Source: Nocardioides sp. YR527 (GTDB lineage Bacteria; Actinomycetota; Actinomycetes; Propionibacteriales; Nocardioidaceae). From it: DNA of 64,000 bases. Positions 8,902-17,271 of this stretch are shown piece after piece. A program made the position numbers and the translations under genes. Location: positions 124,001-188,000 of the forward strand of contig NZ_FNFN01000003.1 in NCBI RefSeq assembly GCF_900101045.1. Reading direction: 5' to 3'. The notes beneath the pieces are model-generated. The model was not told the DNA's origin. It saw only the letters and a list, made by a program, of their open reading frames with translations, and did no database searches. Within the stretch, counting starts at the first letter, position 1, and each line of letters opens with the position of its first letter.

Positions 8902-9804
8902 TCAGGCGATTCCGGAGAGACGGACCCTGACCTGGTAGAACGCGCCGTGGTCGGTGGCCCGGCGGGCCGACGGGCCGGAGTAGACCCGGTAGCGGTCGGG
9001 CCGCAGAGACGGGCTGAGGAAGGCCTGGTCGATCGGCGCTCGGCGGGCGGTTGCGCACTTCTCGTGCGTCGCGAGCGGACTCACCAGACCGGTCCCGGGT
9101 GAGGTCAGGTCGCACAGGATGTCGTTGCGCTGGTTGAAGTCACCGGCCACGACCATCGGCACCTCGGCGCGCGCGACCGCGTCCTTGACGATCCGGGCGT
9201 TCACGTCGCGCCACTTCTTCTGCCTGGGCGCGGAGGGGAGGGTCGCCGGGAAGTGCACGGGCAGGACCCCGACGCGCTGTCCCGAGGAACGCTCCTCCAG
9301 CACCACCACAGGTGCGGTGACGCGGGCTCCGTGGCGGTAGTACATGGTGACCGTGTCCTTGCTGACCAGCCGGAACACCGAGCGGCGGTAGAAGACCGCG
9401 TCGTCGGTGGCGTCGGGTGTGGAGACCAGCGCGTACTCCCGGCCGAACGACTCGAAGGCCTCCCGCTGCGGCGCCTCCACCTCGACGAGCACGCCGAAGT
9501 CGATGACCGTACGCCGCAGGTGACCCACCACGATCCGCATCCGCGGCACGCCGTCGAGCCGCCCGGCGGCAGCGCCTCCGGGCGCGGTGTGGTGGTCGGC
9601 CCAGGCGTTGAGCCAGGCGAAGCGCTGGAAACCGGGTTGCACCGGTGCGGCCTGGGCGACCTTGATGGTCGGGCCGGCTGAGGCGGTCGTCGGGACGAGG
9701 AAGCTCAAGGTGGCGGCGATGACGCCGCACAGCGCGACCGCGGGCACGACGGCCCGCCATCGGTGGTCGAGCCTGGCGAGACGGTCCGAGGCAGTGGGGG
9801 ACAC
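8902..9804 (-). CDS. Secreted endonuclease/exonuclease/phosphatase (EEP) family protein
   Basis: 300 aa with an N-terminal signal or membrane segment (AVVPAVALCGVIAATLSF, about residues 18-35). The EEP/DNase I-like fold shows GDFNQ (metal and catalytic Asp/Asn) near residue 215 and a terminal TDHGAF (catalytic Asp-His). The usual early N and E ligands are less clear. Likely an extracytoplasmic phosphodiesterase or nuclease; not assigned to sphingomyelinase because the typical motifs of that group, seen at 57884-58816, are absent. GTG start at 9804. Confidence 0.8.
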   Translation of the reverse strand: MSPTASDRLARLDHRWRAVVPAVALCGVIAATLSFLVPTTASAGPTIKVAQAAPVQPGFQRFAWLNAWADHHTAPGGAAAGRLDGVPRMRIVVGHLRRTVIDFGVLVEVEAPQREAFESFGREYALVSTPDATDDAVFYRRSVFRLVSKDTVTMYYRHGARVTAPVVVLEERSSGQRVGVLPVHFPATLPSAPRQKKWRDVNARIVKDAVARAEVPMVVAGDFNQRNDILCDLTSPGTGLVSPLATHEKCATARRAPIDQAFLSPSLRPDRYRVYSGPSARRATDHGAFYQVRVRLSGIA

Positions 9805-9886
9805 GCCTACCGACGGTATGAGTCGGTCGTGTGCGCCGAACCAAACGCTTTCGAATACTCGGGAACCCTCGGGTGAACTCCGGCGT

Positions 9887-10648
9887 CTACAGGTCCATGA
9901 AGATCAGGGCGCCGGCGATGTCGGCGGTGCCGTAGTGGAGGTAGTCGTCGACGGTCTCCTCCGAGACGCCCTTCTGTGCGGTCACGAAGCCGACGACGAC
10001 CGCCTTGCCGGAGTCCTTGGCGACCCATTTCCCGATCACGTCGTCCGCGACGAGGCTGCCGGTGGGCAGGTCGATGTCGGTCTCCTCGACCGACTCCGCG
10101 GCCTCCGTCGCCTCTGCCTCGCTGTCGAAGACGTAGATCACCCGGAGCATCCGCAGCTTGCCGCCCTCGGCGTCGTGGATCCCCATCGCGGCGTAGCGGC
10201 AGCCCTTCTTCTCCAGGGCCGCCGACGCGATCGGCCCGCAGTCCGGATAGTCCTGGGCGGCCACGTACGTCGCGTTCATGCTCACGTCGCCGAGCTTGAA
10301 CCTCCAGTCACCCTCGAACAGGTCGGCGGCCAGCCCTCCCGGGGCGGGTGCGGTCGCCGACGTGCTCGGCGTGGCCGTCACCGTCAACGGCCCGGGCTTG
10401 CCGGTCGGGTCCTCCTCGCCGCTGAGCAGGACGATGGCGGCGGTGATGATCACGCCGATCACCAGCACCCCGGCGATCGCACCGAGCCCAATCACGATGG
10501 GCCACGGGTTGTGCGGCTTCTCCGGCGGCGGTTCTCCGGGGCCGAACGAATTTTCGTTCGCCGGCCAACCGGGCCGAGTGCCGAGGTTCGGCGCCGGAGG
10601 CATCGCGCCGTACCCCTCCGGTGGAGGAGGTGGTGTCGGTGTCGTCAT
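9887..10648 (-). CDS. Single-pass membrane protein with exported Cys-x12-Cys domain (paralogue of 18104-19012)
   Basis: 253 aa from the ATG at 10648. A Pro-rich cytoplasmic N-terminus (MTTPTPPPPP) is followed by one TM helix (PIVIGLGAIAGVLVIGVII, about residues 48-75), a Thr/Ala/Pro linker, and a C-terminal domain of about 135 residues. That domain aligns with the protein at 18104-19012: both have DV-x-A-x-Y, then two Cys separated by 12 residues, then LRMxxxIYxFD and a closing YGxxDxGAxxxF block. The Cys pair suggests a disulfide outside the cell. No function known. Confidence 0.75.
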   Translation of the reverse strand: MTTPTPPPPPEGYGAMPPAPNLGTRPGWPANENSFGPGEPPPEKPHNPWPIVIGLGAIAGVLVIGVIITAAIVLLSGEEDPTGKPGPLTVTATPSTSATAPAPGGLAADLFEGDWRFKLGDVSMNATYVAAQDYPDCGPIASAALEKKGCRYAAMGIHDAEGGKLRMLRVIYVFDSEAEATEAAESVEETDIDLPTGSLVADDVIGKWVAKDSGKAVVVGFVTAQKGVSEETVDDYLHYGTADIAGALIFMDL

Positions 10649-10830
10649 CGTTCCCCTGAGTCCCCTGCCCGAGTAAAGAATCCCGTGGGAGAAGCGTTCC
10701 CACGTAGTTCCAAGATTCTCTCGTACGTCCCAACCGCCGCTGCTACTTTCTGCGATGCGCCAACGGGTGAGCGCCCGACTCCGCCCCTCACGTCGGCCGC
10801 GACAGCAATCGGTAGGCCCGAAAAGTAGTC

Positions 10831-10879
10831 CGGGACGTTCCCGTCCATCTACCCGCAGGTAATAGGCGGAAACGTCCCG
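10831..10879 (-). terminator. Inverted repeat downstream of the AhpD-like gene
   Basis: CGGGACGTT (10831-10839) pairs perfectly with AACGTCCCG (10871-10879), with further partial pairing inside. On the minus strand it lies 26-74 nt past the stop of 10905-11357 and is followed by ACTACTTTTC, so a terminator is plausible. Confidence 0.5.
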
Positions 10880-10904
10880 AACTATCTCGTACGCGCCTGC
10901 TCGA

Positions 10905-11357
10905 TCAGGGGGCGACGGGGTAGTGGCTCGAGATGGCGATCCGGTTCCAGGTGTTGATCGCGATCGCGACCCAGGTGAGCGCGGCGATCTGCTTGGCGTC
11001 GAGGATGCTCTCGACGTCGACCTTGGGGGCGGGGGCGGTGTGCAGGTCGCCGATGCGGGTGATCTGCTCGGCGATGGTGAGGGCGGCCTGCTCCTCGGGG
11101 GTGAAGTACTGCGACTCCCACCAGGCCGCGACGACGGCGAGGCGGTCGGTGGTCTCACCGTTCTTGAGGGCGTCCTGGGTGTGCATCCGCAGGCAGAAGG
11201 CGCAGCCGTTGATCTGGGAGGCGCGGAGCTTGACGAGGTCGACGGCGAGCCGGTCGATACCGGCGACGGTGATGGCCTCCTCGACCGCCTCCTCGACGGC
11301 CATCTGCGCCTTGTACGCGGCGGGGAAGAGCTTGGTGACGTTGACGTTGGCGAGCAT
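10905..11357 (-). CDS. AhpD-like / carboxymuconolactone decarboxylase family protein
   Basis: 150 aa from the ATG at 11357; GAAGGA 6 nt upstream decides this start over longer alternatives. Core motif INGCAFCLRMH contains the redox Cys52-x2-Cys55 and His59 of AhpD-type peroxidases. Family members are small cytoplasmic helical oligomers that reduce peroxides. Divergent from an ECF41 sigma factor, the genomic pairing described for that group, and preceded on its own strand by a promoter matching the ECF41 consensus, so it is probably the sigma factor's main target. Confidence 0.9.
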   Translation of the reverse strand: MLANVNVTKLFPAAYKAQMAVEEAVEEAITVAGIDRLAVDLVKLRASQINGCAFCLRMHTQDALKNGETTDRLAVVAAWWESQYFTPEEQAALTIAEQITRIGDLHTAPAPKVDVESILDAKQIAALTWVAIAINTWNRIAISSHYPVAP

Positions 11358-11405
11358 CGGGGTCCTTCGGGTCCGGCCCGCCACAGCGCGGGCACTCAGC
11401 AGGTT

Positions 11406-11432
11406 GACGAGGTGGCGGACTCGAATGTGAGG
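11406..11432 (-). promoter_or_regulatory. ECF41-type promoter of the AhpD-like gene
   Basis: On the minus strand CCTCACA (11432-11426), 16 nt, then CGTC (11409-11406). The recalled ECF41 consensus is TGTCACA-N16-CGTC; the spacer and -10 match exactly and the -35 matches 5 of 7. Confidence 0.7.
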
Positions 11433-11438
11433 TCGCCA

Positions 11439-11465
11439 CCTCACATTCGCGCTGTCTGCCTCGTC
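11439..11465 (+). promoter_or_regulatory. ECF41-type promoter of the sigma factor gene
   Basis: CCTCACA (11439-11445), 16 nt, then CGTC (11462-11465): the same elements and spacing as the opposite promoter. The two -35 regions form the perfect 12-bp inverted repeat 11422-11449. Implies positive autoregulation. Confidence 0.7.
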
Positions 11466-11509
11466 ACAGTGAGCGAGGGCCAGAGAATGTGCCGGAGAAA
11501 GGTGCCACG

Positions 11510-12391
11510 ATGCCTGACATGGACGACCTGGGTGAGGTGATGGTCGAGCGCCGCCGCCTGATCGCGCTCGCCTACCGCCTGCTCGGCACGGTCGAGGAGG
11601 CCGAGGATGCGGTCCAGGAGACCTACCTGCGGTGGTACCGCCTCTCCGACGAGGAGCGGGCGACGATCGACAACCCCTCCGGGTGGCTGAGCCGGGTCAC
11701 CAGCCGGGTCTGCCTCGACGTGCTCAAGTCGGCGCGCTCGCGCCGGGAGAGGTACGTCGGTCCGTGGCTGCCCGAGCCGGTCCGCCCGGGCTTCCTGGGG
11801 GCGCCCGAGGATCCCGCGGACCGGGCGACCCTGGACGACACGGTGAGCACGGCCCTGCTGGTGGTGCTCGACGCGATGACCCCGGCCGAGCGGGTCGCGT
11901 TCGTGCTCCACGACATCTTCGCCGTCCCGTTCGGCGACATCGCCGCAGTGGTCGGTCGCTCCCCGGCCGCGGTGCGGCAGCTCGCCGCCTCGGCGCGACG
12001 CCGGGTCGCCGAGCAGCGCGCCGACGTCGCCCCGCTGCCCGAGCACGACGACGTCGTCCGCGCCTTCGTCTCGGCGACTGCGGGTGGCGACCTCGGCCGG
12101 CTGGTGACGCTGCTGGACCCGTCGGTCGTCCTCCGCTCCGACGGTGGTGGCCGGGTCAGCGCGGCCCGCAACCCGATCAGCGGACCGGAGCGGGTCGGCC
12201 GGTTCCTGCTCGGCGTGCTCGGGAAGCACCCGACCTGGACGATCAGCACCGAACCCACCGCCGACGGCCTCGGGTTCACGCTCGTCGAGGACGGTGCGAA
12301 CCGCGGGGTCGCCAACCTGCGGGTCGTCGGCGGCCGGGTCACCGACGTCTGGATCATGCTCAACCCGGACAAGCTCGGCGCCTGGCGCTGA
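11510..12391 (+). CDS. ECF41-group RNA polymerase sigma factor (SigJ-like)
   Basis: 293 aa from the ATG at 11510, behind a GAGAAAGG ribosome site; a GTG at 11489 is less likely. Sigma-2 domain about residues 10-80 (AEDAVQETYLRWYR), sigma-4 about 110-170 with HTH (IAAVVGRSPAAVRQLAASAR). A SnoaL-like C-terminal extension occupies about 180-293. All three ECF41 hallmarks are present: WLPEP (86-90), DGGGR (211-215) and NPDKL (285-289). In this group the fused extension, not a separate anti-sigma factor, controls activity. Divergent from its presumed AhpD-like target. Confidence 0.93.
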   Translation: MPDMDDLGEVMVERRRLIALAYRLLGTVEEAEDAVQETYLRWYRLSDEERATIDNPSGWLSRVTSRVCLDVLKSARSRRERYVGPWLPEPVRPGFLGAPEDPADRATLDDTVSTALLVVLDAMTPAERVAFVLHDIFAVPFGDIAAVVGRSPAAVRQLAASARRRVAEQRADVAPLPEHDDVVRAFVSATAGGDLGRLVTLLDPSVVLRSDGGGRVSAARNPISGPERVGRFLLGVLGKHPTWTISTEPTADGLGFTLVEDGANRGVANLRVVGGRVTDVWIMLNPDKLGAWR

Positions 12392-12415
12392 CCTCGGACC
12401 AGGCCCGGGCCGGGC

Positions 12416-13684
12416 TCAGACCAGGGATGCGTCCGCGGTCCCGAGCGGGATCGGCCGGAACATCTCGGGCTCGTCCTCCGGCCACAGCGCGGTCGTGGCG
12501 TAGAGCCAGTCGATCATCGAGTAGTCGCCGGTCTCCCGTGCCCGGAGGAGCGCGTTGCGCTGCTCGCGAGGACGCCCGTCGAGGTGCCAGAGCACACCCC
12601 ACGCGCGGGAGGTCTCGACGACGCGCCGGCAGTGCTCGGGACGTACGGCCTGGTAGGCGGCGAGCGCACGGTCCCAGTCGACCGAGCCGTCCTCGGTGCG
12701 CAGGCGCCGGACGTGCTCACCGAGCACCCAGCCGTCCTCGATGGCCATGATGGCGCCCTGGGCGATGTACTGCAGCGGGGGATGCGCCGAGTCGCCCAGC
12801 AGCGCGACGCGGCCGTGGACCCACTGGTCGATCGGGTCTCGGTCGTACATCCGCCACCACTTGTCGCGCCACATGTGCGCCAGGCCGTCCTGGATGAACG
12901 GGGTGGTGGCGGCGAAGGCGGCGTCGAGCTCGTCGGGCGTGCCCCAGGCCTCCTCGCCCGCGAGCGCCTTGGGCGACTCGAAGACGGCGACCTGGTTGAG
13001 CAGCTCACCACCGCGCAGGCCGTAGTGGACGAAGTGGCAGTCCGGGCCGATGTGCACGACGACCTCGGCGAGGTCGACCTCGGCCCCGCGCCCGGAGCCG
13101 GTCGGCATGGTGCCGCGATAGGCGACGTACGCCGAGGAGACCGGCTGGTCGCCGACGAACTTGTAGCGGGCGGGGGAGTGCAGGCCGTCGGCCGCGATCA
13201 CGAACGGCGCGGTCTGGGTCGAGCCGTCCTCGAGGTGGACGGTCGCCTCGTCCGAGCCGGCCGTGTAGTCGACGATCTTGGCGTTCGTGACCAGCTCGAC
13301 GCCCGCCTGCGAGGCCGCCCGCAGGAACATCGCGTGCAGGTCGGAGCGGTGGATCACCAGGTAGGGGTAGCCGTAGCGCTCCTCCATGTCGCGCAGGTCG
13401 AGCCGGGTCAGCTCCTCGCCGGAGACGGCGTCCCGCATCACCATCGCCTCCGGGACGACACCGAGCGACCGGGCCTCCTCCAGGAGCCCGTAGTCGTCGA
13501 GGATGCGCGTGCAGTTGGGCGCGAGCTGGATGCCGGCGCCGACCTCGCCGAAGGCGGACGCCTGCTCCAGCACCCGGACCCGCAGCCCCTGACGGGCCAG
13601 GGAGTACGCCGCGGAGAGCCCGCCGATGCCGCCGCCGACGATGATCACGTCGGTCGCCTCGGCCGATGAGCGCGTCACAGCCAT
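12416..13684 (-). CDS. FAD-dependent 3-hydroxybenzoate 6-monooxygenase (or related salicylate-type hydroxylase)
   Basis: 422 aa from the ATG at 13684. Group A flavin monooxygenase: N-terminal dinucleotide fold IIVGGGIGGLSAA, the DG motif (VIAADGLHSPAR) near residue 160, and the GD motif (ALLGDSAHPPLQYIAQG) near residue 295. NAD(P)H-dependent hydroxylation of 3-hydroxybenzoate gives gentisate. The substrate is inferred from the operon, whose other genes are the lower gentisate pathway; salicylate 5- or 6-type chemistry cannot be excluded. Last gene of the operon; it overlaps the isomerase gene by 10 nt. Confidence 0.88.
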   Translation of the reverse strand: MAVTRSSAEATDVIIVGGGIGGLSAAYSLARQGLRVRVLEQASAFGEVGAGIQLAPNCTRILDDYGLLEEARSLGVVPEAMVMRDAVSGEELTRLDLRDMEERYGYPYLVIHRSDLHAMFLRAASQAGVELVTNAKIVDYTAGSDEATVHLEDGSTQTAPFVIAADGLHSPARYKFVGDQPVSSAYVAYRGTMPTGSGRGAEVDLAEVVVHIGPDCHFVHYGLRGGELLNQVAVFESPKALAGEEAWGTPDELDAAFAATTPFIQDGLAHMWRDKWWRMYDRDPIDQWVHGRVALLGDSAHPPLQYIAQGAIMAIEDGWVLGEHVRRLRTEDGSVDWDRALAAYQAVRPEHCRRVVETSRAWGVLWHLDGRPREQRNALLRARETGDYSMIDWLYATTALWPEDEPEMFRPIPLGTADASLV

Positions 13685-14334
13685 GGTCCCAGCTCCGGTG
13701 CGTCGACGAGGCCGTGCGGCCGCCCGGCGAGCCAGGCGGCGACCTCGGGCAGCGGGCCCGTGACACCGCGCAGGTCGTCGTCGGTCAGGCCCCGTTTCGC
13801 GCGGATCTCGCCGGCGAGGGCGAGCAGGAAGTCGTCGGGCAGGTCCGCGAAGGTGATCCCGACGCCGAGGTCGACGGCGTGGACGAAGACCTCGCGAGCG
13901 CGCATCCAGGGGACGTCGCTCGCCTTGCGGGTGACCAGCTGCGCGGTGATCACCTCGTGGTCCCACTGCTCGGGGCTCAGCCGGTTCATCGCCGCCTCGA
14001 GCTCCCCGAGGCCGCGGAGATACCAGGCGCGGAGCTCCTCGGCCGGACGGGTCGCGGCCGCCTCGATGTCGGCGTTGCGCTGCTCGGGGGAGGCGTACAT
14101 CCGCTTCTCGACCCCGGTCTCCGCCCAGGAGAGGAGGTTGCCGAGGGCGTCGGCGTTGGCGGCGACGTGGCCGACCAGGTGCTTGCGGGTCCAGCCCGGC
14201 AGCAGCGAGTCGGCGTCGAAATCGGCGACGGAGAGGCCGTCGACGCCGCCGGTCAGCAGGGCGGTGCCCTCCGCGACCCAGCGGCGGGCGTCGTCGAACG
14301 TACGCGTCGGGGTGGTGCCGATCAGGACGGACAT
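13675..14334 (-). CDS. Mycothiol-dependent maleylpyruvate isomerase
   Basis: 219 aa DinB/MDMPI-fold protein. Metal ligands can be placed: His52 in GWTRKHLVGH and the pair Glu148/His152 in REVFVHAVDLG, matching the His-Glu-x3-His set of the Corynebacterium enzyme. It converts maleylpyruvate to fumarylpyruvate using mycothiol as cofactor, which fits an actinobacterial host. Third gene of the gentisate operon, 5 bp after the hydrolase and overlapping the monooxygenase start. Confidence 0.9.
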   Translation of the reverse strand: MSVLIGTTPTRTFDDARRWVAEGTALLTGGVDGLSVADFDADSLLPGWTRKHLVGHVAANADALGNLLSWAETGVEKRMYASPEQRNADIEAAATRPAEELRAWYLRGLGELEAAMNRLSPEQWDHEVITAQLVTRKASDVPWMRAREVFVHAVDLGVGITFADLPDDFLLALAGEIRAKRGLTDDDLRGVTGPLPEVAAWLAGRPHGLVDAPELGPWL

Positions 14335-14339
14335 CGCGA

Positions 14340-15164
14340 TCAGCCCTTCGCGATCGTGTTGGTGAGGGTGCCGATCCCCTCGACGGTGATCTCGACGGTC
14401 TCGCCGCCCCACAGGAACTCCTGCGGCGAGCGGGCGTGCCCGACCCCGCCGTTGGTGCCGGTGAGGATCAGGTCGCCGGGGCGGAGCGTGGTGATCGTGG
14501 AGACGTACCGCACCAGGGCGACCGGGTCGAAGAGCAGGTCGGAGGTGTTCGCGCTCTGCTTCTCGACGCCGTCGACGGTCAGCCGCGTGGCCAGCTCCGG
14601 GCGTACGCCGCCGGGCAGCTCGTCGGGGGTGACGACGTAGGGGCCGACCGGCGTGGTGGCCTCCCACATCTTGCCCTGCAGCCACTCGCGGGTGCGGAAC
14701 TGCCAGTCGCGGACCGAGTAGTCGTTGGCGGCGGTGAAGCCGGCGATCGCGGCGACGGCCTGCTCCTCGTCCGCATGGCGCACGGTCGAGCCGATCACGA
14801 TGGTCAGCTCGCACTCCCAGTCGAGCTGCTCGGTCTCGGCCGGCTTGGTCACCGGGTCGTTCGCGCCGGTCAGCGTGTCGGCGAACTTCGCGAACAGCAC
14901 CGGGTACTCGGGCAGGTCACGGCCCATCTCCTCGATGTGGCTGCGGTAGTTGAGCCCCACGCAGACGACCTTGCTGGGCTGCAGGACGACCGGCGCGAAG
15001 TCGGCCGCCTCGACCGGGTAGGTCACCGAGCCGCCAGGCAGGTCGGGCGAACCAGCGGCCAGGTACGCGCCCAGGTCGGGGTAGCCGAGGTCGACGAGCT
15101 GATCGCCGTCGAGCCGGACCCCGCGGGTGCCGTCTGCGGTGCGGATGGTGGCGAACTTGGGCAT
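14340..15164 (-). CDS. Fumarylpyruvate hydrolase (FAH family)
   Basis: 274 aa from the ATG at 15164, with AGAAGGA 6 nt upstream. Short N-terminal domain, then the FAH catalytic domain: VCVGLNYRSHIEEMG (catalytic His near residue 77), the DWECELTIVIG metal-binding glutamates, and LTGTNGGVG near the end. Hydrolyses fumarylpyruvate to fumarate and pyruvate, the final gentisate step. Start and upstream stop overlap as TGATG, so translation is coupled to the dioxygenase gene. Confidence 0.9.
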   Translation of the reverse strand: MPKFATIRTADGTRGVRLDGDQLVDLGYPDLGAYLAAGSPDLPGGSVTYPVEAADFAPVVLQPSKVVCVGLNYRSHIEEMGRDLPEYPVLFAKFADTLTGANDPVTKPAETEQLDWECELTIVIGSTVRHADEEQAVAAIAGFTAANDYSVRDWQFRTREWLQGKMWEATTPVGPYVVTPDELPGGVRPELATRLTVDGVEKQSANTSDLLFDPVALVRYVSTITTLRPGDLILTGTNGGVGHARSPQEFLWGGETVEITVEGIGTLTNTIAKG

Positions 15165-16318
15165 CAGGAGTCCTTCTGGGTGCGGTTGAGCTGGAGTGCT
15201 TCGAAGACGGGTGCGTCGGAGAAGCGGAACAGGTCGAGTGCGCCGGAGTCCGAGTCCGACGCGCCCGCCTCGGATCTGGCCGAGAACGGCTCCCACGAGG
15301 GAACCACGAACAGGTCGCCGCGGGACACGGTCCAGGACTTCGTACCCACGGTGACGACGCCGGAGCCGTCGAAGACCTGGTAGACGCTGGACCCGGTCTC
15401 GCGCACGGGCGCGGTCTGGGCACCGGCGGTGATGCGGTGGAACTCGGCGCGCATCGTCGGCAGTACGTCCCCGCCGGTGGCCGGGTTGGTGTAGCGGACC
15501 GCCGCGTGGCCGGGCTCGACGGTGCCGCCGTAGCCCTCCTTCTCGAGCGCGAGCTGGTCGGCGAGGGCCCGGTCGGTGAACTCCCACTTGTACGAGAGCA
15601 GCGGGCTGCCGGGGGCGGTGTGCGCGACCGCGACGGGGGAGAGGCCGGGGTGGCCCCACAGCCGCTCGGAGCGGGAGAGGTCGGGCGTGGTCCGCTCGGT
15701 CTCGGAGATCTCGTCGCGGCCGAACTCGAAGAACTGGGACTCGGTGGCGTACTGGAACGGGATGTCGAGGCCGTCGATCCAGGCCATCGGCTCGGAGGTC
15801 GCGTTGTGGTGGGCGTGCATGTTCCAGCCGGCCTGGGGGAGGAAGTCGCCGCGGTTCATCGGCACCGCATCCCCGCCGACGACCGTCCACACGCCCGAGC
15901 CCTCGACGACGAAGCGGAAGGCGTGCTGGGTGTGGCGGTGCTCGGGAGCGTCCTCGCCGGGCATGAGGTACTGGATCGCGGCCCACAGCGTCGGTGTCGC
16001 GAACGGGCGGCCACCGAGGGACGGGTTGGCCAGCGCGATCGCGCGGCGCTCGCCGCCGCGGCCGACGGGCACGATCTCGCCGGCCTGCCCGGCCAGGCGG
16101 AGGAGGTTCTCCCACTTCCACAGGTGGGGGACGGCGCGGCTGCGCGGGTGGGCAGGCATCAGGTCGCCGATCTCGGTCCACAGCGGGACCAGGAGCTCCT
16201 GCTCGAAGCCGCGATAGAGGGCTTCGAGCGCGGGCGAGACGGCGGGCTGGTCCTCGGCCTCGACTGCCTTCAGCCTCACCGGCGAGGCGGATGTGGTGGG
16301 CGCGGGCGTGGTGTTCAT
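15164..16318 (-). CDS. Gentisate 1,2-dioxygenase
   Basis: 384 aa bicupin. The first cupin carries EHRHTQHAFRFVVEG, with the HxH iron ligands; the second has the degenerate form seen in this family. Preceding blocks LWTEIGDLMP and RSRAVPHLWKW are typical of gentisate dioxygenases. Cleaves gentisate between the carboxyl- and hydroxyl-bearing carbons with O2 to give maleylpyruvate. First gene of the operon; the ATG at 16318 is preceded by a 127-bp gap shared with the divergent IclR gene. Confidence 0.92.
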   Translation of the reverse strand: MNTTPAPTTSASPVRLKAVEAEDQPAVSPALEALYRGFEQELLVPLWTEIGDLMPAHPRSRAVPHLWKWENLLRLAGQAGEIVPVGRGGERRAIALANPSLGGRPFATPTLWAAIQYLMPGEDAPEHRHTQHAFRFVVEGSGVWTVVGGDAVPMNRGDFLPQAGWNMHAHHNATSEPMAWIDGLDIPFQYATESQFFEFGRDEISETERTTPDLSRSERLWGHPGLSPVAVAHTAPGSPLLSYKWEFTDRALADQLALEKEGYGGTVEPGHAAVRYTNPATGGDVLPTMRAEFHRITAGAQTAPVRETGSSVYQVFDGSGVVTVGTKSWTVSRGDLFVVPSWEPFSARSEAGASDSDSGALDLFRFSDAPVFEALQLNRTQKDS

Positions 16319-16331
16319 GGTCACAGCGTGC

Positions 16332-16354
16332 TGGTTCCAGGCGTGAAAGAACCA
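16332..16354. promoter_or_regulatory. Candidate IclR operator upstream of the gentisate operon
   Basis: TGGTTC-N11-GAACCA is a perfect inverted repeat centred 25 bp upstream of the gentisate dioxygenase ATG, in the divergent gap. A second repeat, GCTCGG...CCGAGC (16380-16407), lies nearer the regulator gene. Confidence 0.5.
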
Positions 16355-16445
16355 ATAATTCTGCCCTAAAGAACGACTGGCTCGGTCAATCTCCTGCGGA
16401 GCCGAGCGATAGGTGCTTGGTTTGGTGTGATCAGGAAGAGGTGGG

Positions 16446-17219
16446 ATGGACAAGCCGCTCAAGACACGGCCCCCGTATGCGATCACCAGCGTCGACCACG
16501 CGCTCAAGCTGGCGGCGATCCTTCAGCTCGAAGGCCGCTTGACCGTTTCGGAGGCAGCGGCTCGGCTCGACGTGGCCCGCTCCACCGCCCACCGGCTGCT
16601 GGCGATGCTGGTCTACCGCGACTTCGCGGTCCAGGACGAGGACAAGGTCTACCGGGCCGGACCCGTGCTGGAGCTGGCCGCCCACTCCCGCTCGACCGCG
16701 TCTCGGCTCCGCCAGGTGGCGATGCCGCATCTGCAGCGCCTGGTCGACCTGCTCGGCGAGTCCGCCAACGTCGCCGTGCGCGCCGGTGACACCTGCCGCT
16801 TCATCGCCTCGGTCGAGTCGCCCCAGTCGCTCAAGGTCGGCTCCCGCGAGGGCATGGTCTTCCCCGCCCACCGCACCACCGCCGGCCTCCTGCTCCTGGC
16901 CCAGATCTCCGAGGACGAGCTCGCCTCGATCTACTCCCGGGAGAGGTACGCCGACCACCTGGCCGACCGCCCGGACGTCGAGGCGCTGCGTACCGAGCTC
17001 GAGCGCGTACGCCGCAACGGCTTCGCCTTCAACGACGGCCGCTCCGAGCGTGGCGTGGTCGCGGTCGGAGTCCCGGTCCGTGGTTCCGCGGGCGACGTCG
17101 TCGCCGGGATGTCGATCTCGATGCCCAGCGTCCGCTACGACAAGGAGTCCCTGCCGAGCGTCGTCGCCACCCTGATGTCCGGCGCAGCGGCTCTGGAGCG
17201 TGACCTGAGCCAGGGGTGA
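16446..17219 (+). CDS. IclR-family regulator of the gentisate operon
   Basis: 257 aa. N-terminal winged helix (residues about 18-75: LTVSEAAARLDVARSTAHRL), then the IclR effector domain with FPAHRTTAGLLLLAQ and NDGRSERGVVAVGVPV. It matches regulators of 3-hydroxybenzoate/gentisate catabolism in other actinobacteria by family and position. Divergent from the operon; whether it activates or represses is not visible. Confidence 0.9.
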   Translation: MDKPLKTRPPYAITSVDHALKLAAILQLEGRLTVSEAAARLDVARSTAHRLLAMLVYRDFAVQDEDKVYRAGPVLELAAHSRSTASRLRQVAMPHLQRLVDLLGESANVAVRAGDTCRFIASVESPQSLKVGSREGMVFPAHRTTAGLLLLAQISEDELASIYSRERYADHLADRPDVEALRTELERVRRNGFAFNDGRSERGVVAVGVPVRGSAGDVVAGMSISMPSVRYDKESLPSVVATLMSGAAALERDLSQG

Positions 17220-17258
17220 TCTCCGTCAAGTTGGTGCCGGTAGCGTCGGTTCGCGAGT

Positions 17259-17264
17259 TAATCT
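17259..17264 (+). promoter_or_regulatory. Candidate -10 element, leaderless transcript
   Basis: TAATCT ends 7 nt before the ATG at 17272, with no ribosome-binding site between them. Confidence 0.4.
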
Positions 17265-17271
17265 GGGCCCA

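Noticed and set aside
8902..9804. Second sphingomyelinase
   Set aside because: EEP fold is clear but the THNV, NKGF and GTHxQAED blocks seen at 57884-58816 are missing.
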